Positions 26,226 to 35,668 are shown, numbered from the stretch's first letter. The stretch: DNA of 64,000 nt from Mycolicibacterium hippocampi (GCF_010723735.1 NZ_BLLB01000002.1:5884178-5948177), one strand, 5' to 3'. The notes: generated by a model not told the origin, from the sequence alone. Made by a program: numbers and translations.

Positions 26226-27169
26226 GATCGCCCTGCTTCCGCCAGTACCTCGAACACCGCATCGGGTGCGTGCGCGCGCTGTGCGGTGCGCCAGGAATTG
26301 GTCCGGTAAGCCCGCGCCAGGTCGGGGCTCACTTCGTCGAGGGCCTGCAGGTGGCCGGCGACCGCGGCTGCATCGCCGCGCGCGACCGGGCCCGTCAGCG
26401 CGGCCTGGCCGCGCTGCAGCGCGTTCTCCAGCGACGCCCGCGCCAGCGGAGCGATGATCCGCTCGGCGATTCCGCCCGGCCCGTCCCCGACGGGCTCCTG
26501 CCCCAACAACTCCTGGCCCGACAACGCCGCGCGCAACGCCTCGACCGCATCGAGCACGACGGTGACGAGATGGTTGCTGGAATGCGCCAGCGCAGCGTGG
26601 TAGAGGGTCCGGGCATCCTCGCGGACGCGGAACGGTTCACCACCGATCTCGAGCACCAGCGACTGCGCGACGGCATAGCCGATCTCGTCGGCGGCGGTGA
26701 TGCCGAAACAGGTGCCGCGCAGCCGGTCGAGGTCCTCCGGTGTGCCGGCGAACGTCATCGCCGGGTGGATGGCCAGCGCGATACATCCCTGCTCGGCCAG
26801 CGGGGCCAGCACGGTGATCCCATTGGCGCCCGAGGTGTGGACGACGATGGTGCTGGGCCGCACCACCCCCGTGGCGGCCAGCCCCGTCACCAGTGCCGGA
26901 AGTTCCGCGTCGGGTACGGCCAGCAGCAGCAACTCGGCGCGGCCGGCGACCTCGTCGACCGGAAGCACCGGGGTGTCCGGGAGCCACTGCCGGGCGCGTT
27001 GCCGCGACGCGCTCGACACCGCGTTGCAGCCCACGACGACGTGTTCGGCACGTTCCAGCGCCGCGCCCAGTGCGGTGCCCACCCGGCCGGCGGATATGAC
27101 GCCGATGGTGAGCCGTGCCGGGCGGAGTCCGTCGTGGGGAGCGCTCCCGCCGGCGGGGGGCTGCAGCAT
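26222..27169 (-). CDS. Rossmann-fold DUF2520 protein (Rv3603c type)
   Basis: The 315-residue protein begins with a nucleotide-binding fold (LTIGVISAGRVGTALGAALE) like NADP-dependent dehydrogenases and ends with a helical DUF2520 dimerisation domain (LYHAALAHSSNHLVTVVLDA). Lying directly before panC with a 4-base overlap, it is a reasonable candidate for a reductase acting near pantoate, but other mycobacteria have a separate PanE, so this is inference. Orthologue of Rv3603c; no proven activity. Confidence 0.85.
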   Translation of the reverse strand: MLQPPAGGSAPHDGLRPARLTIGVISAGRVGTALGAALERAEHVVVGCNAVSSASRQRARQWLPDTPVLPVDEVAGRAELLLLAVPDAELPALVTGLAATGVVRPSTIVVHTSGANGITVLAPLAEQGCIALAIHPAMTFAGTPEDLDRLRGTCFGITAADEIGYAVAQSLVLEIGGEPFRVREDARTLYHAALAHSSNHLVTVVLDAVEALRAALSGQELLGQEPVGDGPGGIAERIIAPLARASLENALQRGQAALTGPVARGDAAAVAGHLQALDEVSPDLARAYRTNSWRTAQRAHAPDAVFEVLAEAGRS

Positions 27170-27249
27170 CGCAGGCGACCTCGCAGATTCTGGTGGCTTC
27201 GTTCCGGTCCCGCGTCGCGCAGGTACCGGACGGTCGCTACGAGACTAGC

Positions 27250-28506
27250 TCAATCCTCCCGGCGCCTACGCCGGCCGCCTCCCGACGGCGCCGCCTGCAG
27301 GCGCGCCAACAACTCCGCGACCGACTGGCCGCCGGTGTGGGCGCCGCCGGCCGAATCGTCGTCCTCGTGCTGCTCCGGTTCCGGGGCCGCGGCGGTGGCC
27401 TCGGTGGCCTCCGTGGACTCCGTGGCCTCGGCGTAGTGCCGGCCACGCGGCGGTTCGGCCGGGGCGTCGTCCGCCCGGCGTCTGCCCACGTACTCGGCCG
27501 GACCGCCGTTGCCCCCGGGGGGCGCGGCCCGATCGCCGCCCGGCATCCACTGCCCCTGGGGAGGAGCCGGTTGCCACTGGGCGGCCGCAGGCGCAGCGGG
27601 CGCGGGCGCACGCGGCGGTGGTGGTGGCGGTGGTGGAGCTGGTTGCGGGGGTGGCGGCGGTGGTGGCGGGGCGGGCCGAGCCGGCGGCGGCAGCCACGGG
27701 AACTGCGGCTCGGGTGAAGGCGGCGCGTTCCGCGGCGGCGGGGCGGGTGGCGCCTCCCACTGCCGGCCGGCGGTCTCGTCTGCTCGATACGTCCCGGCCC
27801 GCGCTCCTTCGGAGAATCTGCGGTGCGCGCCGCCCGCCTCGTCGGCAGCGGATGGCCGTTCCCCCTCCGGGGGGTGCGGTTCGGCGGGAACGTCGATGAT
27901 CGGGCTCTCCTCGGTGTCCGGCGCATGCGATTCCGCGTCGGAGACCTCGTCGAGGTCCTCGGTGTCGATGCGACTACTGCGGACCCGTCCCGCGGTGTCC
28001 GCCCCGGGAGTCCACCCGCCCAGCTCCCGGGAATCACCACCTCGGCGATCCGTCTCGATCGCGTGCCGGTGCGACAGGTCGGTGTCGAACAGGTACTCCA
28101 AGTTCGCCCGCAGCGCGGCCAGTTCCGCCCGCAGCGCCGACACCTCGTCGGCCGACTGCGCGCGCAACTCCGAGGCCAGCTCGCGACGCAGCTGCGTCTC
28201 CACCGCGAGCTCGTACTCCCGGCGCGCCGAGATCTCGCGGTCGAGCTGCAGGTCGTAGACCAACTTGAGGTCGCGCACCTTGGCCTGATCGCTGTCGCTC
28301 TGCCTGCGGTAGATCACCGACACGAACGCAGCCACCACCGCGGCCCACAGAGACAGGATGACCGCGAGCTTGAGCAACTCCACCCGGTTGGTGAAAACCA
28401 GCGCCGAACTCGCCGCGATGGCGAGCACCAGCAACACCGACATCAGGATCCAACCCGGCCGACGGGCACCGCGCCGAATGCGCGCGCCACGGGTCGGATC
28501 GGTCAT
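27250..28506 (-). CDS. Proline-rich membrane protein (Rv3604c type, DUF6779)
   Basis: The 418-residue protein has two N-terminal transmembrane helices (WILMSVLLVLAIAASSALVF; AVILSLWAAVVAAFVSVIY), a coiled-coil stretch of about 100 residues (REISARREYELAVETQL), then a long disordered region with polyproline runs, an EAT-type acidic repeat and a basic C terminus (GGGRRRRRED). This layout suggests an envelope or scaffold role at the inner face, but no function is known. Start at ATG 28506 fits a leaderless promoter. It sits between pantothenate and folate genes as in M. tuberculosis. Confidence 0.85.
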   Translation of the reverse strand: MTDPTRGARIRRGARRPGWILMSVLLVLAIAASSALVFTNRVELLKLAVILSLWAAVVAAFVSVIYRRQSDSDQAKVRDLKLVYDLQLDREISARREYELAVETQLRRELASELRAQSADEVSALRAELAALRANLEYLFDTDLSHRHAIETDRRGGDSRELGGWTPGADTAGRVRSSRIDTEDLDEVSDAESHAPDTEESPIIDVPAEPHPPEGERPSAADEAGGAHRRFSEGARAGTYRADETAGRQWEAPPAPPPRNAPPSPEPQFPWLPPPARPAPPPPPPPPQPAPPPPPPPPRAPAPAAPAAAQWQPAPPQGQWMPGGDRAAPPGGNGGPAEYVGRRRADDAPAEPPRGRHYAEATESTEATEATAAAPEPEQHEDDDSAGGAHTGGQSVAELLARLQAAPSGGGRRRRRED

Positions 28507-28512
28507 GGGCCG

Positions 28513-28518
28513 ACTGTA
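28513..28518 (-). promoter_or_regulatory. Leaderless -10 box for the Rv3604c-type gene
   Basis: Minus-strand TACAGT, 6 bases, ATG at 28506. It would be an internal promoter of the folate-pantothenate run. Confidence 0.5.
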
Positions 28519-28583
28519 CCCGCCACAGGTCATCTAGCGTGTCGACCTCCGCGGCGATTCGGCAGGTGCGCTGGGCTATTCGG

Positions 28584-29060
28584 TCAGCCGGGTGCCGCGT
28601 CGGCGTTCTCCGGCGGCTCGTCGGGAGACCTGCAGCAATGCTGCAGCCACAGCGCCGCGACAACCAGCGCAAGCGCACACAACGCGGCCACCACCGAGCC
28701 CGGGGCGTCCTCGGCCGCCACCCGCAGGGCGCTGCGGCGCGGCAGCAGGTAGACCGACACGGCCAGCCACCACCCCAGCACGACGCTGCCCATCCACGCC
28801 GACGCCTTGGCGATCAACACCGATCTCGCCACCGCCAACGGATGCAACCGGCCGAGTCCCACCCCGACCTCGCCATCACGGATTCTGGCGCGGACATAAA
28901 AGCCCCAGCCCCCGATGGCGACCGCGACACCCAGCAGCGACAGCCCGGTCCACGCCGTGATCGGCGGGAACCACCGGTACACGACGCGCACCAGCAGGTA
29001 GCTCACCACCGCCGTCACCACGATCGCGGCAACCAGGTCTCGCAGCCGAGTGGGCCCCAT
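28584..29060 (-). CDS. DUF3180 membrane protein (Rv3605c type)
   Basis: The 158-residue protein has four predicted membrane helices (DLVAAIVVTAVVSYLLVRVV; WTGLSLLGVAVAIGGWGFYV; ASAWMGSVVLGWWLAVSVYL; VVAALCALALVVAALWL). It always follows folK in mycobacteria, 6 bases apart here. The C terminus is acidic. Unknown function; a secretory or folate-linked role is not supported by the sequence. Confidence 0.88.
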   Translation of the reverse strand: MGPTRLRDLVAAIVVTAVVSYLLVRVVYRWFPPITAWTGLSLLGVAVAIGGWGFYVRARIRDGEVGVGLGRLHPLAVARSVLIAKASAWMGSVVLGWWLAVSVYLLPRRSALRVAAEDAPGSVVAALCALALVVAALWLQHCCRSPDEPPENADAAPG

Positions 29061-29066
29061 CAGTCC

Positions 29067-29594
29067 TCAGCGCCCGTTTCCGGCGTGCAGCGTCAGTTCG
29101 GTGCGCCGCACTCCGGCCCGCTCTGCCGGATCGACCGCCTCGAGAAGCTCCCCGACCGTGCGCTCCGCACCCGCCAGACCAAGCGTGGCGTCCGGATCCA
29201 CCGCCAGCCACGGGACCAGCACGAACGCCCGCACATGCGCGTACGGATGGGGCAACGTCAGCTGCTCGTCGGCAACCGTCACCTCCGCGCCGGCGTCTCG
29301 GCACGTGACGAGGTCGACGTCCAACGTCCTGGGCCCCCACCGCTGCTCACGCACCCGCTGTGCCGCGTCCTCGAGCTCGTGGGCCCGGCGCAGCCAGCCG
29401 TGTGCGTCGGTTGCCGGGTCATCGGCGAGGACAACAGCGTTGAGGAACGGGCCCTGCTCGACGCCGCCCCATGCCTGCGTCTCGTACACCGGCGACACCG
29501 ACACCACGGCTCGGCCGAGGCCGTCGACCACCGACTGCAGCCACCCCAACCGGTCACCGACGTTGGAGCCGATGGACAACACCACCGCCGTCAC
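29067..29594 (-). CDS. folK: Hydroxymethyl-dihydropterin pyrophosphokinase FolK
   Basis: Transfers pyrophosphate from ATP to 6-hydroxymethyl-7,8-dihydropterin. The 175-residue protein has the HPPK signatures GSNVGDRLGWLQ, YETQAWGGVEQGPFLNAVV, and the catalytic WGPRTLDVDLV (Asp-X-Asp) and PHPYAHVRAFVLVP segments. Rv3606c orthologue. Its start overlaps the folB stop by 4 bases. Confidence 0.96.
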   Translation of the reverse strand: MTAVVLSIGSNVGDRLGWLQSVVDGLGRAVVSVSPVYETQAWGGVEQGPFLNAVVLADDPATDAHGWLRRAHELEDAAQRVREQRWGPRTLDVDLVTCRDAGAEVTVADEQLTLPHPYAHVRAFVLVPWLAVDPDATLGLAGAERTVGELLEAVDPAERAGVRRTELTLHAGNGR

Positions 29595-29965
29595 CGCCCG
29601 CCCCCGCGGCGGGAACGTCGGGCCACGACCGCGACGTCGAGAAACTCCAGCGGGATCGGCGCGCCGGGCTTGTGCACCACCACTTCGACGGCGTGGATCC
29701 GCTCGTCACGCATCACGTCGTCGGCGATCTCGCCCGCCACCGTCTCGATCAGCTGGCGCGCGGGTCCACCCACTATGTCGGCGGCACGTTGTGCCAGCCC
29801 GCCGTAGTCCACGGTGTCGGCGAGGTCGTCGCTGGCGGCGGCGGGCGCGAGATCGATCCAGGCGGTGATGTCCACCACGAAGTCCTGGCCGTCGCGACGC
29901 TCATGGTCGAAGACACCGTGGTTGCCGCGAACCTTCAACCCGCGCAACTCGATTCGATCAGCCAT
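29591..29965 (-). CDS. folB: Dihydroneopterin aldolase FolB
   Basis: Cleaves dihydroneopterin to the hydroxymethylpterin used by FolK. The 124-residue protein has the tunnel-fold signature MADRIELRGLKVRGNHGVFDHE and the catalytic Lys in VVVHKPGAPIP. Rv3607c orthologue. The ATG lies inside the last codons of folP (8-base overlap), and the stop overlaps folK. Confidence 0.95.
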   Translation of the reverse strand: MADRIELRGLKVRGNHGVFDHERRDGQDFVVDITAWIDLAPAAASDDLADTVDYGGLAQRAADIVGGPARQLIETVAGEIADDVMRDERIHAVEVVVHKPGAPIPLEFLDVAVVARRSRRGGGR

Positions 29966-30812
29966 CGGAACCCCCGCGCCACGCCTCGACCACGGCGAGC
30001 GCATCGGCCGAGGCGCGCACGTCGTGCACCCGGACGCCCCACACCCGATGCCACCCCGCGAGCGCGGAGATCACCGCGGTGGCCGTCTCCCGTCCGCCCG
30101 GCGGCCGGGGCTCACCGTCGGGCCCCGCCAGCAGGGCGCCGAGGAAACGCTTGCGCGACGCGCCGACCAGGACGGGAATCCCGGTGGCGACGAACTCCGG
30201 CAGCGCGTGCAACAACGCCCAATTGTGTTGCGCGGTCTTGGCGAATCCGAGGCCGGGATCGATGATCACCTTGGCCGGGTCCACCCCGGCACGCACCGCC
30301 GCATCCACCCCGGCCATGAGTTCGTCTCGCACCTCGACCACCACGTCGCCGTAGCGGGGCACCTCGTGCGGTCGGTCGCTGCCCACCGACCGCCAGTGCA
30401 TGAGGATCCACGGGACCCCGGCTTCGGCGACCACCCTGGCCATATCCGGGTCCGCCCTGCCCCCGGAGACGTCGTTGACCAGCGAGGCGCCGTTCTCCAG
30501 GGCCGCGCGGGCCACGCCGGCGTGCATGGTGTCGATACTGATCGTGATCCCCTGCTGGGCAAGCTCTTTGACAACAGGAAGTACCCGGGATGTCTCGACC
30601 GCGGGATCCACCCTGGTGGCTCCGGGACGGGTCGACTCGCCACCGACGTCGATGATCGCCGCACCCTGGCCGACCAGGTCGACGCCGTGCTCGACCGCGC
30701 GGCCCCGGTCGAGGAACCGTCCCCCGTCGGAGAACGAGTCAGCGGTGACGTTGACGACCCCCATCACCTGCACGCGCGTCCCCTCCGGGGACCGTTGGCT
30801 CGCCAAGCTCAC
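29958..30812 (-). CDS. folP: Dihydropteroate synthase FolP
   Basis: Joins the pterin pyrophosphate and para-aminobenzoate; the sulfonamide target (Rv3608c FolP1). The 284-residue protein has QVMGVVNVTADSFSDGG, the DVGGESTRPGA motif and the C-terminal GASRKRFLGALL. The GTG at 30812 overlaps the folE stop as GTGA; this start gives a ten-residue longer N terminus than M. tuberculosis, and a GTG just before QVMG is an alternative. Confidence 0.95.
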   Translation of the reverse strand: MSLASQRSPEGTRVQVMGVVNVTADSFSDGGRFLDRGRAVEHGVDLVGQGAAIIDVGGESTRPGATRVDPAVETSRVLPVVKELAQQGITISIDTMHAGVARAALENGASLVNDVSGGRADPDMARVVAEAGVPWILMHWRSVGSDRPHEVPRYGDVVVEVRDELMAGVDAAVRAGVDPAKVIIDPGLGFAKTAQHNWALLHALPEFVATGIPVLVGASRKRFLGALLAGPDGEPRPPGGRETATAVISALAGWHRVWGVRVHDVRASADALAVVEAWRGGSDG

Positions 30813-31420
30813 CTTCTGAGGATCAGTTCCAGAGCCTCGGCCCGAGAGGCGTTGTCGTGCTTGAACTGTCCGCGCACGGCGGATGTGGTCGTGATCGCGC
30901 CGGGCTTGCGCACCCCCCGCATCGCCATGCACAGGTGCTCGGCCTCGACCACCACGATCGCGCCCCGCGGGTCGAGCTTGCGCATCAGCGCGTCGGCGAT
31001 CTGGGCGGTCAACCGTTCCTGCACCTGGGGCCGCTTGGCATAGAGATCGACCAGGCGGGCGATCTTCGACAGGCCCGTGACGCGACCATCCACCCCGGGG
31101 ATGTAGCCGACGTGCGCGACGCCGTGGAACGCCACCAGATGATGCTCGCAGGTGGAGTACATCGGGATCTCCTTGACCAGCACCAACTCGTCGTGTTGCT
31201 CGTCGAAGGTGGTGTTGAGCACGGTGTCCGGATCGGTGTACAGCCCGGCGAACATCTCCCGGTAGGCCCGCGCCACCCGGGCGGGTGTGTCGGCCAGACC
31301 CTGGCGGTCGGGGTCCTCACCGACGGCGATCAACAGCTCGCGGACCGCCCGTTCCGCGCGCTCCTGGTCGAAATCGGGCGGGGTGAGCGTGGCCGAATTG
31401 TGGTGGTGCGACCGCGTCAT
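30809..31420 (-). CDS. folE: GTP cyclohydrolase I FolE
   Basis: First step of folate synthesis, GTP to dihydroneopterin triphosphate. The 203-residue protein shows zinc-site residues in STCEHHLVAF and the Cys of EHLCMAMRGV, and the conserved GLSKIARLVDLYAKRPQVQE. Rv3609c orthologue. The gene lies 30 bases downstream of ftsH and begins the folE-folP-folB-folK chain of overlapping genes. Confidence 0.97.
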   Translation of the reverse strand: MTRSHHHNSATLTPPDFDQERAERAVRELLIAVGEDPDRQGLADTPARVARAYREMFAGLYTDPDTVLNTTFDEQHDELVLVKEIPMYSTCEHHLVAFHGVAHVGYIPGVDGRVTGLSKIARLVDLYAKRPQVQERLTAQIADALMRKLDPRGAIVVVEAEHLCMAMRGVRKPGAITTTSAVRGQFKHDNASRAEALELILRR

Positions 31421-31450
31421 CGAAGTCTCCGTTCAGGTGTCAGCCGGTGA

Positions 31451-33811
31451 CTAACCGCGGTTCGGCGGATCAGCCCGGTTCTTGTCCCGGTCGCCGTCGT
31501 GCCCCGACCCCTGCTCGGAGCCGGGAGCAGCCGCATCACCTTCCGGCGCGGGGGCCGACTGTTCGGGCTGCGGATGATGTTGGTAGGGCGGATAACCCGG
31601 ATAGGGCGGCGGTGGCGGCGGGGCGCCCTGCCAGCCTGCCGGCGGCGGATACCAGTAGCCCTGGGGTTGCTGCTGGGGTGCCCCGTGCTGCGGGGTTCCC
31701 GGCGGCGGCGGCCAGCCGGGCGCGTGCCAACCGGCGGGTGCGCCGTAGTCGGGCTGCGTCGGCCCGTTGGGCGGCGCACCGTTCGTCCCCGAACCGTTCG
31801 CACCGTTGTTGTGGGCGGCTTCGGCAGCAGCCTTGGACGCCTGGGCGATCGCGGTCTTGAACGCGGGCTCCGGAACGGGCTTGGGCCACGGTTCACCACG
31901 CTCGATGGCCAGCTCGCCCGGCGTCTTGATGGGCGGCTTGTCCGACGGCACCCGGCCGCCGAAGTCGTCGAACATGGTCAGGCGGGGCCGCTTCTTCACG
32001 TCACCGAAGATGGCCTGCAGTTCCACGCGGTGCAGCGTCTCCTTCTCCAGCAGCTGCCCGGCAAGGGTGTCCAGCACGTCGCGGTACTCGGTGAGGATCT
32101 CCCACGCCTCGGTGTGCGCGGCCTCGATGAGCTTGCGCACCTCGTCGTCGATGATCTGGGCGACCTCGTGGCTGTAGTCGGCCTGGGTGCCCATGGTGCG
32201 ACCGAGGAACGGATCCCCGTGCTCGGTGCCGTAACGCACCGCGCCCAGCTTGGAGCTCATGCCGTACTCGGTGACCATCGCGCGGGCGATCTTGGTGGCC
32301 TGCTCGATATCGGACACCGCCCCGGTGGTGGGCTCGCGGAAGACCAACTCCTCGGCGGCGCGTCCGCCCATCGCGAAGACCAGCCGCGCGATCATCTCCG
32401 AGCGGGTCATCAACCCCTTGTCGTCCTCGGGCACCGCCATCGCGTGACCGCCGGTGCGGCCGCGGGCCAGGATCGTCACCTTGTAGATCGGCTCGATGTC
32501 GGGCATCGCCCAGGCCGCCAACGTATGCCCGCCCTCGTGGTAGGCGGTGATCTTCTTCTCGTGCTCGCTGATGATGCGGCCCTTGCGGCGCGGTCCACCG
32601 ACAACCCGGTCGACGGCCTCTTCGAGCGCGGCACCGGTGATCACGGTGCCGTTCTCGCGGGCGGTCAGCAGCGCCGACTCGTTGATGACGTTGGCCAGAT
32701 CGGCACCGGACATGCCCACGGTGCGCTTGGCCAACCCGTCCAGGTCGGCGTCGGGCGCGATCGGCTTGCCCTGCGAGTGGACCTTGAGCACCGCCCGCCG
32801 ACCGGCCAGATCGGGGCTGGAGACCGGGATCTGGCGGTCGAAGCGACCGGGCCGCAGCAGCGCCGGATCGAGGATGTCGGGCCGGTTCGTGGCCGCTATC
32901 AGGATGACACCCTGACGTTCGCCGAAGCCGTCCATCTCGACGAGCAGCTGGTTGAGCGTCTGCTCGCGTTCGTCGTGTCCGCCACCCATGCCCGCGCCGC
33001 GCTGACGGCCGACGGCGTCGATCTCGTCGACGAAGATGATGCACGGGCTGTTCTGCTTGGCCTGCTCGAACATGTCGCGCACCCGGGAAGCACCGACGCC
33101 GACGAACATCTCGACGAAATCCGAACCGGAGATGGTGAAGAACGGCACCCCGGCCTCACCGGCGACCGCGCGGGCCAGCAGCGTCTTACCGGTGCCGGGC
33201 GGTCCGTAGAGCAGCACGCCCTTGGGGATCTTGGCGCCGAGAGCCTGGTAGCGGGTCGGGTTCTGCAGGAAGTCCTTGATCTCGTAGAGCTCTTCGACCG
33301 CCTCGTCGACGCCGGCGACGTCGGCGAAGGTGGTCTTGGGCATGTCCTTGGACAGCTGCTTGGCCTTCGACTTCCCGAAGCCGAAGCCCATCCGTCCGCC
33401 GGACTGCATCCGGGAGAACATCACGAAAAGGAACACCAGCAGCAGCAGCGGCAGCATGTAGATCAGCAGGGTGCCGAGCATGCTGGACTGGTTGACGACG
33501 GTGTTCACCTTGGCGTTCTTGGCCTGCAGCGCCTCGAACAGCGTCACCCCGTAACCGGTGGGGTACTTGGTGATGATCTGGGTGCTGTCCTCGGTGTCGC
33601 TGTTGCCGTTCTTCAGCTCCAGCCGCACCTGCTGTTCGCGGTCGTCGATCTGCGCGCTGTCGACGTTGTCGCTGTTGATCTGGGCCATCGCCACCGTGGT
33701 GTCGACAGGCTTGTATCCCCGGGTGTCGTCGCTGAAGTAGAAGAAGGACCACCCGAGCAGCAGCACCACGGCGATCACCGTGAGGGTGCGGATAACAGTT
33801 TTTCGGTTCAT
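31451..33811 (-). CDS. ftsH: Membrane ATP-dependent zinc protease FtsH
   Basis: Membrane quality-control AAA protease. The 786-residue protein has two N-terminal helices around a periplasmic domain (VVLLLGWSFFYFSDD; IYMLPLLLLVFLFVMFSRM), AAA Walker A GPPGTGKT near residue 205, Walker B IIFVDEID, the second region of homology, and the zinc site HEGGH (AYHEGGHTLAAWA). A long Pro/Gln/Tyr/Gly-rich disordered tail of about 130 residues follows, as in M. tuberculosis FtsH (Rv3610c). The start MNRKTVIRT matches relatives. Confidence 0.96.
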   Translation of the reverse strand: MNRKTVIRTLTVIAVVLLLGWSFFYFSDDTRGYKPVDTTVAMAQINSDNVDSAQIDDREQQVRLELKNGNSDTEDSTQIITKYPTGYGVTLFEALQAKNAKVNTVVNQSSMLGTLLIYMLPLLLLVFLFVMFSRMQSGGRMGFGFGKSKAKQLSKDMPKTTFADVAGVDEAVEELYEIKDFLQNPTRYQALGAKIPKGVLLYGPPGTGKTLLARAVAGEAGVPFFTISGSDFVEMFVGVGASRVRDMFEQAKQNSPCIIFVDEIDAVGRQRGAGMGGGHDEREQTLNQLLVEMDGFGERQGVILIAATNRPDILDPALLRPGRFDRQIPVSSPDLAGRRAVLKVHSQGKPIAPDADLDGLAKRTVGMSGADLANVINESALLTARENGTVITGAALEEAVDRVVGGPRRKGRIISEHEKKITAYHEGGHTLAAWAMPDIEPIYKVTILARGRTGGHAMAVPEDDKGLMTRSEMIARLVFAMGGRAAEELVFREPTTGAVSDIEQATKIARAMVTEYGMSSKLGAVRYGTEHGDPFLGRTMGTQADYSHEVAQIIDDEVRKLIEAAHTEAWEILTEYRDVLDTLAGQLLEKETLHRVELQAIFGDVKKRPRLTMFDDFGGRVPSDKPPIKTPGELAIERGEPWPKPVPEPAFKTAIAQASKAAAEAAHNNGANGSGTNGAPPNGPTQPDYGAPAGWHAPGWPPPPGTPQHGAPQQQPQGYWYPPPAGWQGAPPPPPPYPGYPPYQHHPQPEQSAPAPEGDAAAPGSEQGSGHDGDRDKNRADPPNRG

Positions 33812-33966
33812 TGATACCAACGGCCGTCGGCGGGACCTCCGGCCAAATCCTTCCAATACGCGCAGCTGGAAAAGTCAAGGCTACCGCTAGACCAACGTCT
33901 GGTAGTTCCCGACGGGTCCCGCCCCCATAACCGGTGACGTGCTTGGCTTGGGGTGTGCGGTCGCGG

Positions 33967-34908
33967 ATGGTGCAAACGAACGGGGTCTCACTGCGGGTGA
34001 CCGAGGCCGGCGAGCCCGACGCACCCGTGGTCGTGCTCTGCCACGGCTTCCCCGAACTGGCGTTTTCCTGGCGCCACCAGGCTCGGGCGTTGGCCGAGGC
34101 GGGCTATCACGTGCTGGTCCCCGATCAACGCGGCTACGGCGACTCCGACAAGCCGGAGTCCGTCGACGCCTACGACGTCGTCGAGCTCAGCGCGGACGTG
34201 ACCGGGCTGCTGGACGACATCGGCGCGGAGCAGGCGGTGCTCGTCGGCCACGACTTCGGCGCCGTCGTCGCCTGGACCGCCCCGCTGCTGCACCCCGAAC
34301 GGTTCAGCGCGGTCGCCGGGCTGAGCCTGCCCCCGGTGCCCCGCCCGAAGGTGCCGACGACCCAGGCGTTCCGGCGGATCTTCGGGGACAACTTCTTCTA
34401 CATCCTGTACTTCCAGGAGCCGGGGCCCGCCGACGCCGAGCTGGCCGAGGACCCGGCCACCACGCTGCGGCGGTTGTTCGCCGCCCCGCCCGCCGGCGAC
34501 GACTCCGCGGCGCTGCGGATGCTCGCGCCGGGACCCGAGGGCTTCCTGGCCCGGATCCCCGAGCCCGGCGGGCTTCCCGACTGGATCAGCGAGCAGGACT
34601 TCGGCACCTACGTCGACCAGTTCACCCGCAACGGGTTCACCGGCCCGCTCAACTGGTACCGCTGCTTCGACCGCAACTGGGAGCTGACGGCCGATCCACC
34701 GGCGCCGACCATCGAGGTGCCCGCCCTGTTCCTCGGCGGCGCCGCCGACGCCACGCTGGCCTACACCCCGCGCCACCGTGCCCGTGAGCTCGTCACCGGC
34801 GCATACCGCGAGGTGATGATCGACGGTGCGGGCCACTGGCTCACCGAGGAGTGCCCCGATGAAGTCACCCGCGAGCTGCTCCGGTTTCTGGCAGAGCAGA
34901 CGCGTTAG
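33967..34908 (+). CDS. ephA: Epoxide hydrolase, EphA-like
   Basis: Alpha/beta hydrolase, orthologue of Rv3617. The 313-residue protein has the epoxide-hydrolase set: HGFPELAFSW oxyanion loop, nucleophile Asp in VGHDFGA, cap-domain Tyr in the FFYILYFQEPG region, and catalytic His in GAGHWLTEECP. It would open epoxides of fatty acids or xenobiotics. ATG 33967 was chosen from several in-frame options (GTG 33934, GTG 33955). In M. tuberculosis the espA-espC-espD genes sit between ftsH and ephA; here they are absent. Confidence 0.9.
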   Translation: MVQTNGVSLRVTEAGEPDAPVVVLCHGFPELAFSWRHQARALAEAGYHVLVPDQRGYGDSDKPESVDAYDVVELSADVTGLLDDIGAEQAVLVGHDFGAVVAWTAPLLHPERFSAVAGLSLPPVPRPKVPTTQAFRRIFGDNFFYILYFQEPGPADAELAEDPATTLRRLFAAPPAGDDSAALRMLAPGPEGFLARIPEPGGLPDWISEQDFGTYVDQFTRNGFTGPLNWYRCFDRNWELTADPPAPTIEVPALFLGGAADATLAYTPRHRARELVTGAYREVMIDGAGHWLTEECPDEVTRELLRFLAEQTR

Positions 34909-34918
34909 GGTGCCAGGC

Positions 34919-35659
34919 ATGCCGATCGCACCCACAGCGAAATCAGCCAGAACCAAGCTCGTGGGCTTGGCCGCCGCGGCAGGCGCCGCAGTCGCGTTGA
35001 CAGCGTGTGACGCACAGCCGGGCCCGACGCTGACACCCGACGCCGACACCCGTCAGGTGACCGTCGTCGGCGCCGGGCAGGTCCAGGGCTCCCCGGACAC
35101 GTTGACCGTGAACGCGTCGATGGAGTTCCTGGCGCCGGACGCGACCGCCGCGATGAACCAGACCAACGAGCGCCAGCAAGCCGTGATCGAGGGCCTCGTC
35201 GAGCTCGGCATCGACCGCAACGACCTGGCAACCACGCAGGCCGACCTGCAGCCGCAGTACGGCCCCGACGACACCGCCATCGCCGCCTACCGCGCCACCA
35301 ACTCGATCAACGTGACGATCCGCGACCTCGATCTGGCCTCCGACGCGATCGGCCTGATCGTCGAGACCGGCGGCAACGCCACCCGGATCGATTCGATCAG
35401 CTACTCCATCGAGGACGATTCCCAACTGGTGCGCGATGCCCGGGCCCGGGCGTTCGAGGACGCCGAGGACCGCGCCGATCAGTACGCGGAGCTGTCGGGT
35501 CTGACCCTCGGCAAGGTCATCTCGATCTCGGAGTCGGGCGGGCCCGCGCCGCCGACGCCGATGGATGCGCCGCGCGGGATGATGGAGGCTGCGGTGCCGC
35601 TCGAGCCGGGCCAGCAGACCGTCGGCTTCAGCGTGACGGTGATCTGGGAGTTGACCTGA
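34919..35659 (+). CDS. lpqG: LpqG lipoprotein, SIMPL domain
   Basis: Lipoprotein orthologue of Rv3623, 246 residues: basic start (KSARTKLVG), hydrophobic stretch, lipobox ALTAC, then the SIMPL (DUF541) domain seen in TQVTVVGAGQVQGSPDTLTV, AMNQTNERQQAVI and the C-terminal QQTVGFSVTVIWELT. Relatives are periplasmic proteins of unclear function. It starts 10 bases after the ephA stop, so the two are probably co-transcribed; this pairing is not found in M. tuberculosis. Confidence 0.92.
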   Translation: MPIAPTAKSARTKLVGLAAAAGAAVALTACDAQPGPTLTPDADTRQVTVVGAGQVQGSPDTLTVNASMEFLAPDATAAMNQTNERQQAVIEGLVELGIDRNDLATTQADLQPQYGPDDTAIAAYRATNSINVTIRDLDLASDAIGLIVETGGNATRIDSISYSIEDDSQLVRDARARAFEDAEDRADQYAELSGLTLGKVISISESGGPAPPTPMDAPRGMMEAAVPLEPGQQTVGFSVTVIWELT

Positions 35660-35668
35660 CCCACCGCG

